A stretch of DNA of 64,000 bases from Sediminibacillus massiliensis. Lineage in GTDB: Bacteria; Bacillota; Bacilli; Bacillales; Amphibacillaceae. The stretch spans positions 327,120-391,119 of the forward strand of contig NZ_LT732535.1 in NCBI RefSeq assembly GCF_900156915.1, given 5' to 3'. Of this stretch, positions 17,400-27,256 are shown in pieces. The notes under the pieces are model-generated. The model was not told the origin of the DNA. It saw nothing but the letters and a program-made list of their open reading frames with translations, and ran no database searches. How positions within the stretch are numbered: position 1 is the first letter of the stretch; every line of letters starts with the position of its first letter. The translations under genes and the position numbers were made by a program.

Positions 17400-19292
17400 A
17401 TGGATCTTAATGAAATCAAAGATCCTTCGTTTTTAAAATCATTGTCAAACGAAGACTTGGAAAGATTAGCAGCAGAAATACGTGAGTTCCTGATTGAAAA
17501 ACTGTCTGTGACAGGTGGGCACTTAGGAGCAAATCTAGGAGTAGTGGAGTTAACACTTGCTCTTCATAAATTGTACGATAGTCCAAAGGACAAGTTTCTT
17601 TTTGATGTCGGTCACCAGTCCTATATCCACAAAATTTTGACCGGACGCACGTCACAGTTCGATACTTTGCGTCAATATAAAGGGCTGTGCGGGTTTCCTA
17701 AAATGCGGGAAAGCGAACATGACGCCTGGGAGACAGGCCACAGTTCCACTTCCCTCTCCGGCGCGATGGGGATGGTGATTGCCCGCGATCTTAAAAAAGA
17801 AAATCATCATGTCATCCCGATCATTGGTGATGGGGCCTTGACAGGTGGTATGGCATTGGAAGCTTTGAATCATATCGGCCATGAAAAAAAGGATATAACT
17901 GTTATTCTGAACGATAATGAAATGTCGATCGCCAATAATGTAGGAGCTTTGCACAATGCACTGGGACGGATGCGGAGCGCAGGGAAATATCACCGTGTAA
18001 AAGATGAACTGGAATGGTTGATGAAGAAGGTTCCTGCGGTGGGCGGACGTCTCGCCCAAACAGCGGAACGAATTAAAGACAGTATGAAATACTTCATGGT
18101 TCCGGGTATGTTGTTTGAAGAATTTGGTTTTACCTATTTCGGTCCAGTCGATGGTCATGATTTTAACGATTTACAGGAAAACCTTAATTATGCCAAAAAA
18201 ACCAAAGGGCCGGTCCTTGTCCATGTCATCACCCAAAAAGGAAAAGGTTATCAACCGGCAGAATTGGATGAAAAGGATAAGTGGCACGGGGTGGGACCTT
18301 ATAAAATCGATTCCGGCGAAAAAATTAAACCTGTCGGAGGTCCTCCGGCATGGAGCGAAGTGGTCAGCGGTACTTTGCAAAAGATAGCCAGGACTGATAA
18401 ACGATTGGCCGTCGTCACTCCTGCGATGATTTTAGGGTCAAAACTGGAAAAGTTCCATCAGGAGTTTCCGGAAAGGCTGTTCGATGTCGGGATTGCAGAA
18501 CAACATGCAACCACAATGTCCGCAGGCCTGGCAACGCAGGGAATGAAGCCATTCCTTGCTATTTATTCCACTTTTCTGCAAAGAGCTTATGATCAGATTA
18601 TTCACGACGTATGCAGGCAGAACTTGAATGTAGTCTTTGGGATAGACAGAGCCGGACTGGTGGGAGCAGACGGAGAAACGCATCAAGGCGTATTTGATGT
18701 AGCTTTCCTTCGTAATATCCCAAATATGGTAGTCATGATGCCTAAGGATGAAAATGAATGCCAGCACATGGTCAATACTTCCATTGAGTACAACGACGGC
18801 CCTGTTGCCGTTCGGTATCCAAGAGGGACAGGTATCGGGGTTCGGATGGACGAGTCGCTTTCTAATATACCAATCGGTAGTTGGGAAGTACTTAAAGAAG
18901 GATCAGATGCTGCCATTCTCACATTTGGGACTACCATTGAAATGGCTATGAAAGCCAGTAAAGAACTACAGGCAAAAGGTTTGTCGGTAAAGGTAATCAA
19001 TGCCCGTTTCATTAAACCGTTAGACAATGACATGCTTCATGGCTTGATGAGGGAGAATATGCCGATCCTCACCATTGAAGAAGCAGTACTCAAGGGCGGT
19101 TTCGGAAGTGCTGTGCTGGAGTTCGCAGAAGAAAATGGCTACAATGGACAGGTCATAAAAAGAATGGGTATTCCGGATCGATTTATTGAACATGGTAAAG
19201 TTGAGGAACTTTTAAACGAGATCGGTCTTACCAAGGAAGATGTCATAGCAAATATACAGCATATGCTTCCAAGTAAACAGCAAAGGGCATGA
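17400..19292 (+). CDS. dxs: 1-deoxy-D-xylulose-5-phosphate synthase
   Basis: The thiamine-diphosphate enzyme that joins pyruvate and glyceraldehyde-3-phosphate in the first step of the MEP isoprenoid pathway. The 630-residue protein shows the ThDP-binding [18 protein letters not shown] segment ending in NDNEMSI, and in the second domain [15 protein letters not shown]. The frame extends upstream to 17289, but the ATG at 17400 gives the family N-terminus ([13 protein letters not shown]) and follows GGGGAGG. With ispA it brackets the OLE/oapA pair. Confidence 0.96.
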   Translation: MDLNEIKDPSFLKSLSNEDLERLAAEIREFLIEKLSVTGGHLGANLGVVELTLALHKLYDSPKDKFLFDVGHQSYIHKILTGRTSQFDTLRQYKGLCGFPKMRESEHDAWETGHSSTSLSGAMGMVIARDLKKENHHVIPIIGDGALTGGMALEALNHIGHEKKDITVILNDNEMSIANNVGALHNALGRMRSAGKYHRVKDELEWLMKKVPAVGGRLAQTAERIKDSMKYFMVPGMLFEEFGFTYFGPVDGHDFNDLQENLNYAKKTKGPVLVHVITQKGKGYQPAELDEKDKWHGVGPYKIDSGEKIKPVGGPPAWSEVVSGTLQKIARTDKRLAVVTPAMILGSKLEKFHQEFPERLFDVGIAEQHATTMSAGLATQGMKPFLAIYSTFLQRAYDQIIHDVCRQNLNVVFGIDRAGLVGADGETHQGVFDVAFLRNIPNMVVMMPKDENECQHMVNTSIEYNDGPVAVRYPRGTGIGVRMDESLSNIPIGSWEVLKEGSDAAILTFGTTIEMAMKASKELQAKGLSVKVINARFIKPLDNDMLHGLMRENMPILTIEEAVLKGGFGSAVLEFAEENGYNGQVIKRMGIPDRFIEHGKVEELLNEIGLTKEDVIANIQHMLPSKQQRA

Positions 19293-19298
19293 TTGATA

Positions 19299-20123
19299 GT
19301 GAGTAAAAAAACGCGGCTGGATATATTATTGGTTGAAAGAGATTTAATAGAGACAAGAGAAAAAGCTAAAAGGACAATTATGGCAGGCCTGGTCTATTCG
19401 GAAAGTACCAGGCTTGACAAACCTGGTATGAAAGTGGATGTGGACATCCCTTTGACCGTCAAGGGCAAGGTGATTCCATACGTTGGAAGAGGCGGATTAA
19501 AGCTTGAAAAAGCGTTGAAGTTTTTTGATGTAAATGTAAGCGAAAAAATAATGGTGGATATTGGATCTTCAACCGGAGGATTTACAGATTGTGCCTTGCA
19601 AAACGGGGCAAGCCTCAGTTATGCAATCGATGTTGGATACAATCAACTTGACTGGAAATTACGAAATGATGAGCGGGTAGTTGTGATGGAAAGGACGAAT
19701 TTCCGATATGTAACAAGCGATATGTTCGACCGTGGTCTGCCTGATTTTGCGACGATTGATGTTTCCTTCATTTCCCTCAGGCTGATTCTGCCCGTCCTTA
19801 GTAAGATCTTGCTCGAGAACGGCGAAGTCATTGCTCTCGTTAAACCTCAATTCGAAGCCGGGAAAGAACAGGTCGGCAGAAAAGGGATCGTAAGGGATGC
19901 CAAAGTACACAAACAAGTACTGTCCAATATTCTTTCCTACGCCCGGACAGAAGGATTCCGGACAATGGGAGTGACTTTTTCTCCGATTACCGGTGGAGAT
20001 GGAAATATAGAGTTTTTAGCTCATTTGAAATGGGATGGAATAAAGGAAGAAGCAAGCATCGAAGAGATTGGGATAGAACAAGTTGTCGACGAAGCTCACC
20101 TGTCTCTGAAAAAAGATGCTTGA
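19299..20123 (+). CDS. tlyA: TlyA-family rRNA methyltransferase (YqxC)
   Basis: A 274-residue protein with an N-terminal S4 RNA-binding domain (about 3-65) and an FtsJ-type methyltransferase domain. The SAM-binding motif DIGSSTGGFTDCALQNGA is at about 86-103. TlyA proteins 2'-O-methylate rRNA in mycobacteria; in Bacillus the activity is presumed. The GTG at 19299 matches homologous N-termini; TTG at 19293, directly after the dxs stop, is an alternative. AAAGGG lies upstream inside dxs. It is co-transcribed with dxs. Confidence 0.93.
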   Translation: MSKKTRLDILLVERDLIETREKAKRTIMAGLVYSESTRLDKPGMKVDVDIPLTVKGKVIPYVGRGGLKLEKALKFFDVNVSEKIMVDIGSSTGGFTDCALQNGASLSYAIDVGYNQLDWKLRNDERVVVMERTNFRYVTSDMFDRGLPDFATIDVSFISLRLILPVLSKILLENGEVIALVKPQFEAGKEQVGRKGIVRDAKVHKQVLSNILSYARTEGFRTMGVTFSPITGGDGNIEFLAHLKWDGIKEEASIEEIGIEQVVDEAHLSLKKDA

Positions 20124-20128
20124 GTAAT

Positions 20129-20152
20129 GGGCTGCTGTCAGTAGCCCTTTTC
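20129..20152 (+). terminator. Hairpin terminator between tlyA and argR
   Basis: GGGCT and AGCCC form a stem with inner CTG/CAG complementarity, followed by TTTTCATTT. It is moderately strong and may allow some readthrough into argR. Confidence 0.6.
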
Positions 20153-20199
20153 ATTTGCGTATTTTTCATAATTTCATGTACGAGAAATGGAGGAATATG

Positions 20200-20649
20200 A
20201 TGACCAAGGGCCAGCGTCATATAAAAATTAGGGAATTGATTACAGATAATGATATTGAAACACAAGATGAACTAGTCGAACGTTTAAGGAATTTGGGTTA
20301 TAATGTCACCCAAGCAACTGTATCCAGAGATATCAAAGAACTCCATCTGGTAAAAGTGCCGATGGTAGATGGAAGATACAAGTACAGTTTGCCTGCGGAT
20401 CAGCGATTTAATCCTTTAGAGAAATTGAGAAGGCTTATAATGGATGCTTTTGTCAAAATCGATACTGCAAGCCATTTTATCGTATTAAAAACACTTCCGG
20501 GAAATGCACAGGCTCTTGGGGCATTAATTGACCATTTGGATTGGGAGGAAATACTCGGCACTATATGTGGGGACGATACATGCCTGATCATTTGCAGGAC
20601 GGAAAAGGAAACCCAATCGATCAAAAACAAACTGCTGGACATGCTTTAA
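20200..20649 (+). CDS. argR: Arginine repressor/activator ArgR (AhrC)
   Basis: Hexameric arginine-responsive regulator that represses arginine biosynthesis and activates catabolism. The 149-residue protein has an N-terminal winged helix ([17 protein letters not shown]) and a C-terminal arginine-binding core with [15 protein letters not shown] chose the second of two adjacent ATG codons (20200) because it gives six bases to the GGAGG motif and the standard length. Its place upstream of recN is conserved in Bacillus. Confidence 0.96.
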   Translation: MTKGQRHIKIRELITDNDIETQDELVERLRNLGYNVTQATVSRDIKELHLVKVPMVDGRYKYSLPADQRFNPLEKLRRLIMDAFVKIDTASHFIVLKTLPGNAQALGALIDHLDWEEILGTICGDDTCLIICRTEKETQSIKNKLLDML

Positions 20650-20711
20650 ACCGACCTTGATAAGCGAAAGTTAAAATCGTTCCACTTTAAACGAAACGAG
20701 GTGGCATATAT

Positions 20712-22451
20712 TTGTTAACTGAATTATCTATTAAAGATTTTGCTATTATTGATGAATTATCCATCACTTTCAATGATGGGCTTACAGTGCTGACCGGAGA
20801 AACCGGTGCTGGTAAATCCATCATAATTGATGCTGTGCAGTTACTAACCGGCGGACGGGGCTCGGTGGAATTTGTCCGTTACGGCTCAAGCAAAGCTGAT
20901 ATCGAAGGGCTGTTCACGATTGATGATCCGCATCATCCGATTTATGAAAAAGGTGTTCAATTCGGGATAGATATAAGCACCGATGGAATGGTCGTTTTAC
21001 AGCGGACCATCACATCGAGCGGGAAGAGCATCTGCAGAATAAATGGAAAGCTAGTGACATTGGGAATATTAAAAGAGTTCGGAAAAACATTGATTGACAT
21101 TCACAGTCAACATGAAACACAGTCGCTAATGGATGCTGACCGTCATATAGAACTATTGGATTTATATATTCGTGACGAGTTAGAACCTGTGAAAACAGAG
21201 TACACATCTCTTTATTCCAAGTATCAAGCATTGAGGAAACGTTACCGGGAACTGAGTGAAAATGAACAAGACATGGCCCAAAGGCTGGATCTGCTTGAAT
21301 TCCAATTGAATGAAATTCAGGAAGCGGAATTAGTGCCTGAGGAAGACGAGGAGCTTTCTGAAGAGCGAAAAAAGTTGAATAACTATGAACGCATCTACCA
21401 GGGTATCAATGATGCCTATAATGCTCTTTACGGTGAGCAGAAGGGGCTTGACTGGCTGTCTCTGGCACTGTCGAGTTTGGAAAACGCCAGTGAATATGAG
21501 GAAGAGATTTCGCAAAAAAGAGAAGAATTCTCCAATCATTACTATCTCATCGAAGAACTGACTTATGATTTAAGGGCATACTTGGATAACTTGGAATTTG
21601 ATCCAGAGAGATTGAATATTATCGAGGGCAGGCTTAATGAAATAAACAGGCTGAAAAAGAAATATGGGCAAACAGTCACGGAAATATTGGAGTATGCTTC
21701 CAAGATTGAAGAAGAAATAGACCAAATCAAAAACAAAGATTCTCATTTGGATTCCTTGAGAAGACAAATTGAAGAACAAGGGCAAGACGCTTTGCTTGAA
21801 GCAAAGCACATGCATGAAATTAGAATGGACGCTGCTGATACATTGACTGAAGCAATCCATCTGGAATTAAAAGACCTTTATTTGGAAAAAGCTGCTTTCG
21901 GAGTGGATATCACCATTAAAAATGGCACAGATGGCGAACCGGAATTACAGGGTGAACCAGTGAGCCTTCAGATTAATGGTTTTGACATTATTAAATTTCT
22001 TATTACGACTAATCCGGGTGAACCCCTTAAAGAAATCAGCAAAGTTGCTTCTGGTGGTGAACTGTCCAGAATCATGCTTGCCTTAAAGAAGATTTTTTCA
22101 AAACACCAAGGTGTGACCAGTGTAATTTTTGACGAAGTGGATACTGGTGTCAGCGGTCGTGTTGCCCAGGCGATTGCAGAGAAAATTTACGGAATATCTA
22201 GTGGCTCACAGGTTTTATGTATTTCCCATTTACCTCAGGTGGCGTCTATGGCAGACACTCACCTTCTAATTGAAAAGCATGTGTCCAATGACAGAACAAG
22301 CACTTCTGTCAAAGAATTGGATGAACAATCAAGTGTGGAGGAAATCAGCAGGATGATAACAGGTGCTGAATTGACGGACACAACGAAAGAGCATGCAAGA
22401 GAATTGATAAAATTGGCAGAGAAATTCAAAGAAACGCTACGTATTGATTGA
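20712..22451 (+). CDS. recN: DNA repair protein RecN
   Basis: An SMC-like ATPase acting early at double-strand breaks. The 579-residue protein has Walker A (GETGAGKS) at 29-36, a coiled-coil middle (about 155-360) and the C-terminal ABC signature SGGELSRIMLALK with Walker B VIFDEVDTGVSG. The TTG start at 20712 has AGGTGG seven bases upstream and no ATG fits. It follows argR by 62 bases and ends at a terminator. Confidence 0.96.
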   Translation: MLTELSIKDFAIIDELSITFNDGLTVLTGETGAGKSIIIDAVQLLTGGRGSVEFVRYGSSKADIEGLFTIDDPHHPIYEKGVQFGIDISTDGMVVLQRTITSSGKSICRINGKLVTLGILKEFGKTLIDIHSQHETQSLMDADRHIELLDLYIRDELEPVKTEYTSLYSKYQALRKRYRELSENEQDMAQRLDLLEFQLNEIQEAELVPEEDEELSEERKKLNNYERIYQGINDAYNALYGEQKGLDWLSLALSSLENASEYEEEISQKREEFSNHYYLIEELTYDLRAYLDNLEFDPERLNIIEGRLNEINRLKKKYGQTVTEILEYASKIEEEIDQIKNKDSHLDSLRRQIEEQGQDALLEAKHMHEIRMDAADTLTEAIHLELKDLYLEKAAFGVDITIKNGTDGEPELQGEPVSLQINGFDIIKFLITTNPGEPLKEISKVASGGELSRIMLALKKIFSKHQGVTSVIFDEVDTGVSGRVAQAIAEKIYGISSGSQVLCISHLPQVASMADTHLLIEKHVSNDRTSTSVKELDEQSSVEEISRMITGAELTDTTKEHARELIKLAEKFKETLRID

Positions 22452-22478
22452 AAACCCGGCCATAAAGGCCGGTTTTTT
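22452..22478 (+). terminator. Terminator after recN
   Basis: The stem CCGGCC/GGCCGG has a five-base loop and is flanked by A on the left and TTTTTT on the right. Confidence 0.9.
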
Positions 22479-22575
22479 GGCTTCTGCAATGTAACCGTTT
22501 TAAATTATGCATGTGGTACATTTTCAAAACACGACAAAATAGGAAAAGTTACCCCTTATTTCTCATCTTTACAGT

Positions 22576-22605
22576 GTTTAAAAAATCGACTCTAAGGTCA
22601 AATTA
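22576..22605 (+). promoter_or_regulatory. Forespore (sigma-F/G type) promoter of spoIVB
   Basis: GTTTA (22576-22580), a 15-base spacer and GGTCAAATTA (22596-22605) fit the sigma-F pattern GYWTA-N15-GGnRAnAnTW at all fixed positions but one. It lies 50 bases before spoIVB, a gene known to be expressed in the forespore. Confidence 0.6.
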
Positions 22606-22654
22606 GGAGTACAGAAAAAAACATTGTATGGGTTAGGAATGAGGAGAGTGAAAA

Positions 22655-23938
22655 ATGAAATTTAACGGGTTTCGAAATGGAATAGGAATAATGCTCCTTG
22701 TTGCTATCCTCTTGATTCCATTATATTCACCGGTCCAGACTTTTCTTTCAATTCCAAATAAAATCACCATGTTCAGTAAACAGGATTCATTCCAATTGCC
22801 GGCTTTAGGTGATAACGTCACCGTTTCGGCAAACAGTGAAGAAAAAGTAATTGAAGCTATAGATACGAGTGAATTTAAAGCCATTGATGCCGGATCAGGC
22901 AATGTCATTTACGAACTTGCAGGACTGCCGGTGAAGAAGGTAAATGTCGATGTTTTGGATGATTTAAAAATTATCCCAGGCGGTCAATCCATTGGTGTCA
23001 ATTTGCATACACTCGGAGTATTGGTGGTAGGACATCACCAAATCGAAACAGCAAATGGAAAAGTTTCACCAGGAGAAGAAGCCGATATCCAAGTAGGCGA
23101 CATTATACTGGAGATAAACGGAAAGAAGATAAAAGAAATGAAAGAAGTCGCTCCTTACGTCAAAAGTGCCGGGGACAATGGTGCCGAATTGAATTTGACT
23201 GTTAAAAGAGGCGATGAAAAACTTAAAACAAAACTCAAGCCATATTTGGATGAAAAAGAAGATAAATACAGAATAGGTCTCTATATTAGGGATTCTGCTG
23301 CGGGTATTGGAACAATGACATTTTACGAACCGAAATCAAAAAAATATGGTGCTTTGGGGCATGTAATTTCTGATATGGATACAAGGAAACCGATTGAAAT
23401 CCATAACGGCACCATTGTAAGATCTAGTATTAAGTCAATAGAAAAAGGAAATAACGGTACCCCGGGTGAGAAACAAGCAGAATTCTCGGCCAATGAGAAA
23501 AAAATCGGGAATATAACCAAAAACACACCATTTGGCGTGTTTGGTAAATTAGATAAAGGTATCTCCAATGGTCAAATGGATCAAGCGATGCCGATTGCTT
23601 TATCGTATCAGGTAAAAGAGGGACCTGCCCAAATCCTTACAGTAGTTAAAGGAGAAAAAGTGGAAGCTTTCGACGTAGAAATTGTGAGTAGCGTTCCGCA
23701 GAAATTTCCGGCCACCAAAGGAATGATTGTGAAAGTCACCGACCCAGAATTACTAAAAGAAACAGGTGGAATCGTCCAGGGAATGAGTGGTAGTCCGATC
23801 ATACAAGACGGAAAGGTTATCGGGGCAGTGACACATGTCTTCGTCAATGACCCTACATCAGGATATGGTGTGCATATAGAATGGATGTTAAACGAAGCAG
23901 GAATAGATATTTACGGAAACAAAGAAAAAGCAAGTTGA
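22655..23938 (+). CDS. spoIVB: SpoIVB serine peptidase
   Basis: The forespore-made signalling protease (family S55) that is secreted into the intermembrane space and triggers pro-sigma-K processing by cleaving SpoIVFA. The 427-residue protein has an N-terminal membrane/signal segment (about 8-28), a PDZ domain (about 105-185) and a trypsin-like peptidase domain. The catalytic serine region GMSGSPI is at 376-382 and the catalytic His is in [10 protein letters not shown]. The ATG follows GAGGAGAG. Placement directly before spo0A is conserved. Confidence 0.96.
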   Translation: MKFNGFRNGIGIMLLVAILLIPLYSPVQTFLSIPNKITMFSKQDSFQLPALGDNVTVSANSEEKVIEAIDTSEFKAIDAGSGNVIYELAGLPVKKVNVDVLDDLKIIPGGQSIGVNLHTLGVLVVGHHQIETANGKVSPGEEADIQVGDIILEINGKKIKEMKEVAPYVKSAGDNGAELNLTVKRGDEKLKTKLKPYLDEKEDKYRIGLYIRDSAAGIGTMTFYEPKSKKYGALGHVISDMDTRKPIEIHNGTIVRSSIKSIEKGNNGTPGEKQAEFSANEKKIGNITKNTPFGVFGKLDKGISNGQMDQAMPIALSYQVKEGPAQILTVVKGEKVEAFDVEIVSSVPQKFPATKGMIVKVTDPELLKETGGIVQGMSGSPIIQDGKVIGAVTHVFVNDPTSGYGVHIEWMLNEAGIDIYGNKEKAS

Positions 23939-23948
23939 TTACACTGAC

Positions 23949-23976
23949 TCTTATCTTTATGATAAGGGTTTTTTGT
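23949..23976 (+). terminator. Terminator after spoIVB
   Basis: The stem CTTATC/GATAAG with a TTTAT loop is followed by GGTTTTTT. Confidence 0.8.
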
Positions 23977-23984
23977 TATTCCGA

Positions 23985-24012
23985 TTGTAAATAAATACAT
24001 ACATGATATAAT
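23985..24012 (+). promoter_or_regulatory. Vegetative sigma-A promoter of spo0A
   Basis: TTGTAA (23985-23990) and TATAAT (24007-24012) are separated by 16 bases. This corresponds to the vegetative promoter of B. subtilis spo0A. Confidence 0.65.
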
Positions 24013-24023
24013 ATGTCCAAAGA

Positions 24024-24036
24024 TTTTTCGACAAAC
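24024..24036 (-). promoter_or_regulatory. 0A box downstream of the vegetative promoter
   Basis: Read on the minus strand the site is TTTGTCGAAAAAT, containing a perfect TGTCGAA core at 24027-24033. It lies just downstream of the vegetative promoter, where bound Spo0A-P would block it. Confidence 0.65.
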
Positions 24037-24130
24037 CGGGTGTATTTGATGTCAAATCATATCGAAAATTGAAGGATGCGGGAGTTATTCTTTGAAAGTA
24101 GAAAAAAGTTAAATGTTTTTTCCTTAAAAG

Positions 24131-24158
24131 AAGGATATTTCGAACAAATGTCGAAAAT
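24131..24158 (+). promoter_or_regulatory. Sigma-H promoter of spo0A overlapping a 0A box
   Basis: AAGGATAT (24131-24138) and GAAAAT (24153-24158) with a 14-base spacer fit sigma-H. A TGTCGAA 0A box (24149-24155) overlaps the -10. This matches the sporulation promoter with autoregulation known for spo0A. Confidence 0.65.
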
Positions 24159-24202
24159 ATAACCAGGAACTAGAGGAGGAATTACACGAAGGAGGAAATA
24201 TA

Positions 24203-24988
24203 TTGGAAAAAATAAAGGTTTGTCTAGTCGATGATAACCGGGAACTTATTAACTTGATGGAAGAATATTTTGAGGACCAGGACGATATTGAAGTAATTGG
24301 CACTGCATATAATGGGAAAGATTGTTTGAGCATGCTTTCAGAATTGGACCCCGATATATTGGTGCTTGATATTATTATGCCGCATATCGATGGGCTTGCT
24401 GTATTAGGGAAGATAAAAGAAATAGAAAAGGACAAATATCCTAATGTCATCATGCTTACGGCATTCGGTCAGGAAGAAGTTACCAAGAAGGCTGTCGAAC
24501 TTGGTGCATCTTACTTTATTTTGAAGCCTTTTGATTTAGAAAGCCTGGCAGACCAGATAAGGCAAGTTCATGGGATTTCTCCTTCATTTGAGAACAAAGG
24601 GTCCAAGCAAAAAGCGAAGAAAGATGACAAGAAAAAAGACCTGGAAACGAGCATCACACATATTATCCATGAAATCGGGGTTCCCGCACATATCAAGGGT
24701 TATATGTACCTGAGGGAAGCTATCACCATGGTATATAAAGACATTGAATTGCTTGGTTCGATTACGAAGGTACTATACCCGGATATAGCGAAGAAATATA
24801 ACACAACCGCTTCACGAGTAGAACGGGCGATCAGACATGCCATCGAGGTTGCTTGGAGCCGTGGAAACATGGATTCTATTTCGTCTTTGTTTGGTTATAC
24901 CGTAAGCATCTCAAAAGCAAAGCCGACAAATTCGGAGTTCATCGCCATGGTTGCCGACAGGCTTCGTTTGGAACATCGTGCGAGTTAA
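24203..24988 (+). CDS. spo0A: Sporulation master regulator Spo0A
   Basis: The response regulator at the end of the phosphorelay that controls entry into sporulation. The 261-residue protein has a receiver domain (1-125) with acidic pocket Asp10/Asp11 and phosphoacceptor Asp56 (VLDIIMP). A Lys-rich linker (about 132-148) follows, then the Spo0A DNA-binding domain with recognition helix region [15 protein letters not shown]. The TTG at 24203 follows a strong AAGGAGG; no nearby ATG fits. The upstream region carries vegetative and sigma-H promoters with 0A boxes. Confidence 0.97.
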   Translation: MEKIKVCLVDDNRELINLMEEYFEDQDDIEVIGTAYNGKDCLSMLSELDPDILVLDIIMPHIDGLAVLGKIKEIEKDKYPNVIMLTAFGQEEVTKKAVELGASYFILKPFDLESLADQIRQVHGISPSFENKGSKQKAKKDDKKKDLETSITHIIHEIGVPAHIKGYMYLREAITMVYKDIELLGSITKVLYPDIAKKYNTTASRVERAIRHAIEVAWSRGNMDSISSLFGYTVSISKAKPTNSEFIAMVADRLRLEHRAS

Positions 24989-25093
24989 ATAAAAGATATC
25001 ATACCTCTGAATTTTTAGTTTGGGGGTTATTTTTTTTGCTGAATAAACTTCCATAAAAGTGAGATATTAATTCACAAAGGAGGTATGTTCAGC

Positions 25094-25690
25094 ATGAAAA
25101 AGGTTTTACTATTTACTGCATTTTTATTAATCTGTATCCCGGTGACTGTTTCAGCTGCAACTACATACACAGTCAAAAGCGGCGATACGATGTGGAAAAT
25201 CGCCGAAAAGTATAAAATTGGTGTTACGGAAATAATCGAAGCGAATCCTCGGGTCGATGACCCTGATTTGATTTATCCCAACCAGAAATTGAACGTTCCA
25301 AAAATAAGTGCAGTCAAAACTACAGAGCACAAGGTGATTCAGTTAACGAATCAGGAACGGGCTAAATATGGGCTACCGGCATTAAGACCGGATTGGGAAC
25401 TGTCGAGGGTCGCCCGGTATAAATCCCGAGACATGAAGAATCAACAATATTTTTCCCATACAAGCCCTACTTACGGATCGCCGTTTAAAATGATCAGGAA
25501 TTTCGGAATCGATTACCGTAGTGCTGCAGAAAATATTGCAAGAGGGCAGCAGAGTCCGAATGCGGTGGTCCAGGCATGGATGAACAGTTCTGGCCACAGA
25601 AAAAATATTTTAAATGAAAATTATACCCATATAGGCGTGGGATATGTGGCTGAAGGAAAATACTGGACACAGATGTTTATCACAAAATAA
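25094..25690 (+). CDS. Secreted LysM-CAP domain protein
   Basis: A 198-residue exported protein. It has a signal peptide (about 1-20, ending VSA), one LysM peptidoglycan-binding domain (about 22-68, YTVKSGDTMWKIAEKYKIG) and a CAP/SCP domain (about 80-198) with HTSPTYGSPF and SGHRKNILNENYTHIGVG. Proteins of this build sit at the wall or spore surface, but the role of bacterial CAP domains is not settled. The ATG at 25094 is nine bases from AAAGGAGGT; an ATG at 25085 abuts that site. It ends at a strong terminator and stands alone. Confidence 0.9.
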   Translation: MKKVLLFTAFLLICIPVTVSAATTYTVKSGDTMWKIAEKYKIGVTEIIEANPRVDDPDLIYPNQKLNVPKISAVKTTEHKVIQLTNQERAKYGLPALRPDWELSRVARYKSRDMKNQQYFSHTSPTYGSPFKMIRNFGIDYRSAAENIARGQQSPNAVVQAWMNSSGHRKNILNENYTHIGVGYVAEGKYWTQMFITK

Positions 25691-25705
25691 TGAAATCTTA
25701 GAAGG

Positions 25706-25730
25706 CCCTGATGATAATCAGGGTTTTTTT
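25706..25730 (+). terminator. Terminator after the LysM-CAP gene
   Basis: CCCTGAT/ATCAGGG stem with a GATA loop and seven T. Confidence 0.93.
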
Positions 25731-25857
25731 GTGCTTTTTAAATTATCACTCAATATGCCCGGGGCTTGCTTACCATCGAATAGTAGAAAAAATTCGAAGA
25801 AGTGTGATAATATTTTATAATAGAGAAAAAAATAAATTAAATGGAGAGATTATTGGA

Positions 25858-27213
25858 ATGAAAGTAGCAAAATTTGGTGGTAGCTCCGTAGCCAGCGCCC
25901 ATATGTTGAGAAAAGTTGCCGGAATTATCCAGGATGATCCGGAGAGAAGAGTGATCGTTGTTTCAGCTCCTGGCAAGAGATTCGATGGAGATACGAAGGT
26001 TACCGATTTATTGATTAATTTAGGAGAGACCTTTTTGAACGATGAACCATACGAAAAAGAGATCGATTTAGTAATAAACAGGTTCAAAGATATAACAGAT
26101 GAATTGGAATTAGGCGATAAGATATTGAAGGAAATCAGGCAAGATATTCATGATGTTATAAATTCCGATTATAATAGCGAGTTAAAGTTGGATGCCTTTA
26201 AAGCGGTGGGCGAAGATTCGCTCGCAAAAGTCTTAAGCGTTTATTTACAGTCCATTGGCATGCAGGCATCTTATTTGAATCCTAAAGATGCCGGAATAAT
26301 GGTAAGTGATGAACCCGGCCATGCCCAAATTCTTGAAGAAAGCTTTGATTATTTGTATAAGCTGCACGAAAGGGAAGGGATTGTAGTCATTCCTGGCTTT
26401 TTCGGTTACACAAAAGAGGGGAAATTGATTACATTTTCCAGAGGTGGGTCAGATATTACCGGATCTATTGTAGCAGCCGGAGTTAAAGCTGATTTATACG
26501 AGAATTTTACAGATGTCGACTCGGTGTATTGTGTTAACCCGAATATTGTTGATAATCCAAGAGAAATAACTTCTCTTACATACAAGGAAATGAGGGAGTT
26601 GTCATACGCCGGCTTTTCCGTTTTTCACGATGAGGCTCTTATCCCGGCATTTAAGGCAAGTATTCCCGTTTGCATCAAGAATACCAACAACCCCGAAGGA
26701 TTGGGAACGTATATAGTTTCCGAGAAGCATACTTCCTATAATCCAGTGGTTGGAATTGCTAGTGACAGCGGCTTTTTAAGTTTATATGTGGGCAAGTATC
26801 TAATGAACAGGGAAGTAGGCTTCGGCCGCAGACTTTTAAACATACTGGAAGATGAGGGCATTTCATTTGAACACACTCCATCCGGAATCGATGATATGTC
26901 TGTAATCATTCGTGAATCGAATTTTCCAAAGCGAAAGGAAGAAAGAGTCGTCCAAAGGATAAAAGAAGAATTGAAAGCTGATACAGTATCCATTGAACGA
27001 GATCTTGCCATGGTGATGATTGTAGGGGAAGGGATGAACAGTACGGTGGGAATCGCTCAAAAAGCCACTGAAGCATTCGCCAACGCTGCTGTTAATCTGG
27101 AGATGATCAACCAGGGTTCATCTGAGGTTTCCATGATGTTCGGAATCAAGTCTTCTGGTATTGAGGCTTCGGTACGTTCCTTATACCAAGCTTTCTTTGG
27201 TGAATATGAATAA
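25858..27213 (+). CDS. Aspartokinase (YclM/class III-like)
   Basis: Phosphorylates aspartate at the head of the Lys/Thr/Met pathway. The 451-residue protein starts with the kinase signature KVAKFGGSSVASA and contains FSRGGSDITGS. Two C-terminal ACT domains (about 300-450) bind regulatory amino acids. Its length fits the YclM-type (monofunctional, class III) enzyme and it has no internal-start beta subunit signature. The frame extends upstream to 25711, but the ATG at 25858 has GGAGAG ten bases away and matches the family start. No lysine riboswitch fits in the short leader. Confidence 0.93.
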   Translation: MKVAKFGGSSVASAHMLRKVAGIIQDDPERRVIVVSAPGKRFDGDTKVTDLLINLGETFLNDEPYEKEIDLVINRFKDITDELELGDKILKEIRQDIHDVINSDYNSELKLDAFKAVGEDSLAKVLSVYLQSIGMQASYLNPKDAGIMVSDEPGHAQILEESFDYLYKLHEREGIVVIPGFFGYTKEGKLITFSRGGSDITGSIVAAGVKADLYENFTDVDSVYCVNPNIVDNPREITSLTYKEMRELSYAGFSVFHDEALIPAFKASIPVCIKNTNNPEGLGTYIVSEKHTSYNPVVGIASDSGFLSLYVGKYLMNREVGFGRRLLNILEDEGISFEHTPSGIDDMSVIIRESNFPKRKEERVVQRIKEELKADTVSIERDLAMVMIVGEGMNSTVGIAQKATEAFANAAVNLEMINQGSSEVSMMFGIKSSGIEASVRSLYQAFFGEYE

Positions 27214-27220
27214 CAAGCAG

Positions 27221-27256
27221 GAAAAGCGTGTTCCAATTACTGGGACACGCTTTTCT
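27221..27256. terminator. Bidirectional terminator between aspartokinase and exonuclease genes
   Basis: GAAAAGCGTGTTCC pairs with GGGACACGCTTTTC around a short loop. A on one side and T on the other allow function for both converging genes. Confidence 0.88.

Noticed and set aside
25731-25857. Lysine riboswitch ahead of the aspartokinase
   Set aside because: The leader is only about 125 bases, too short for the L-box aptamer, and shows no matching stems.
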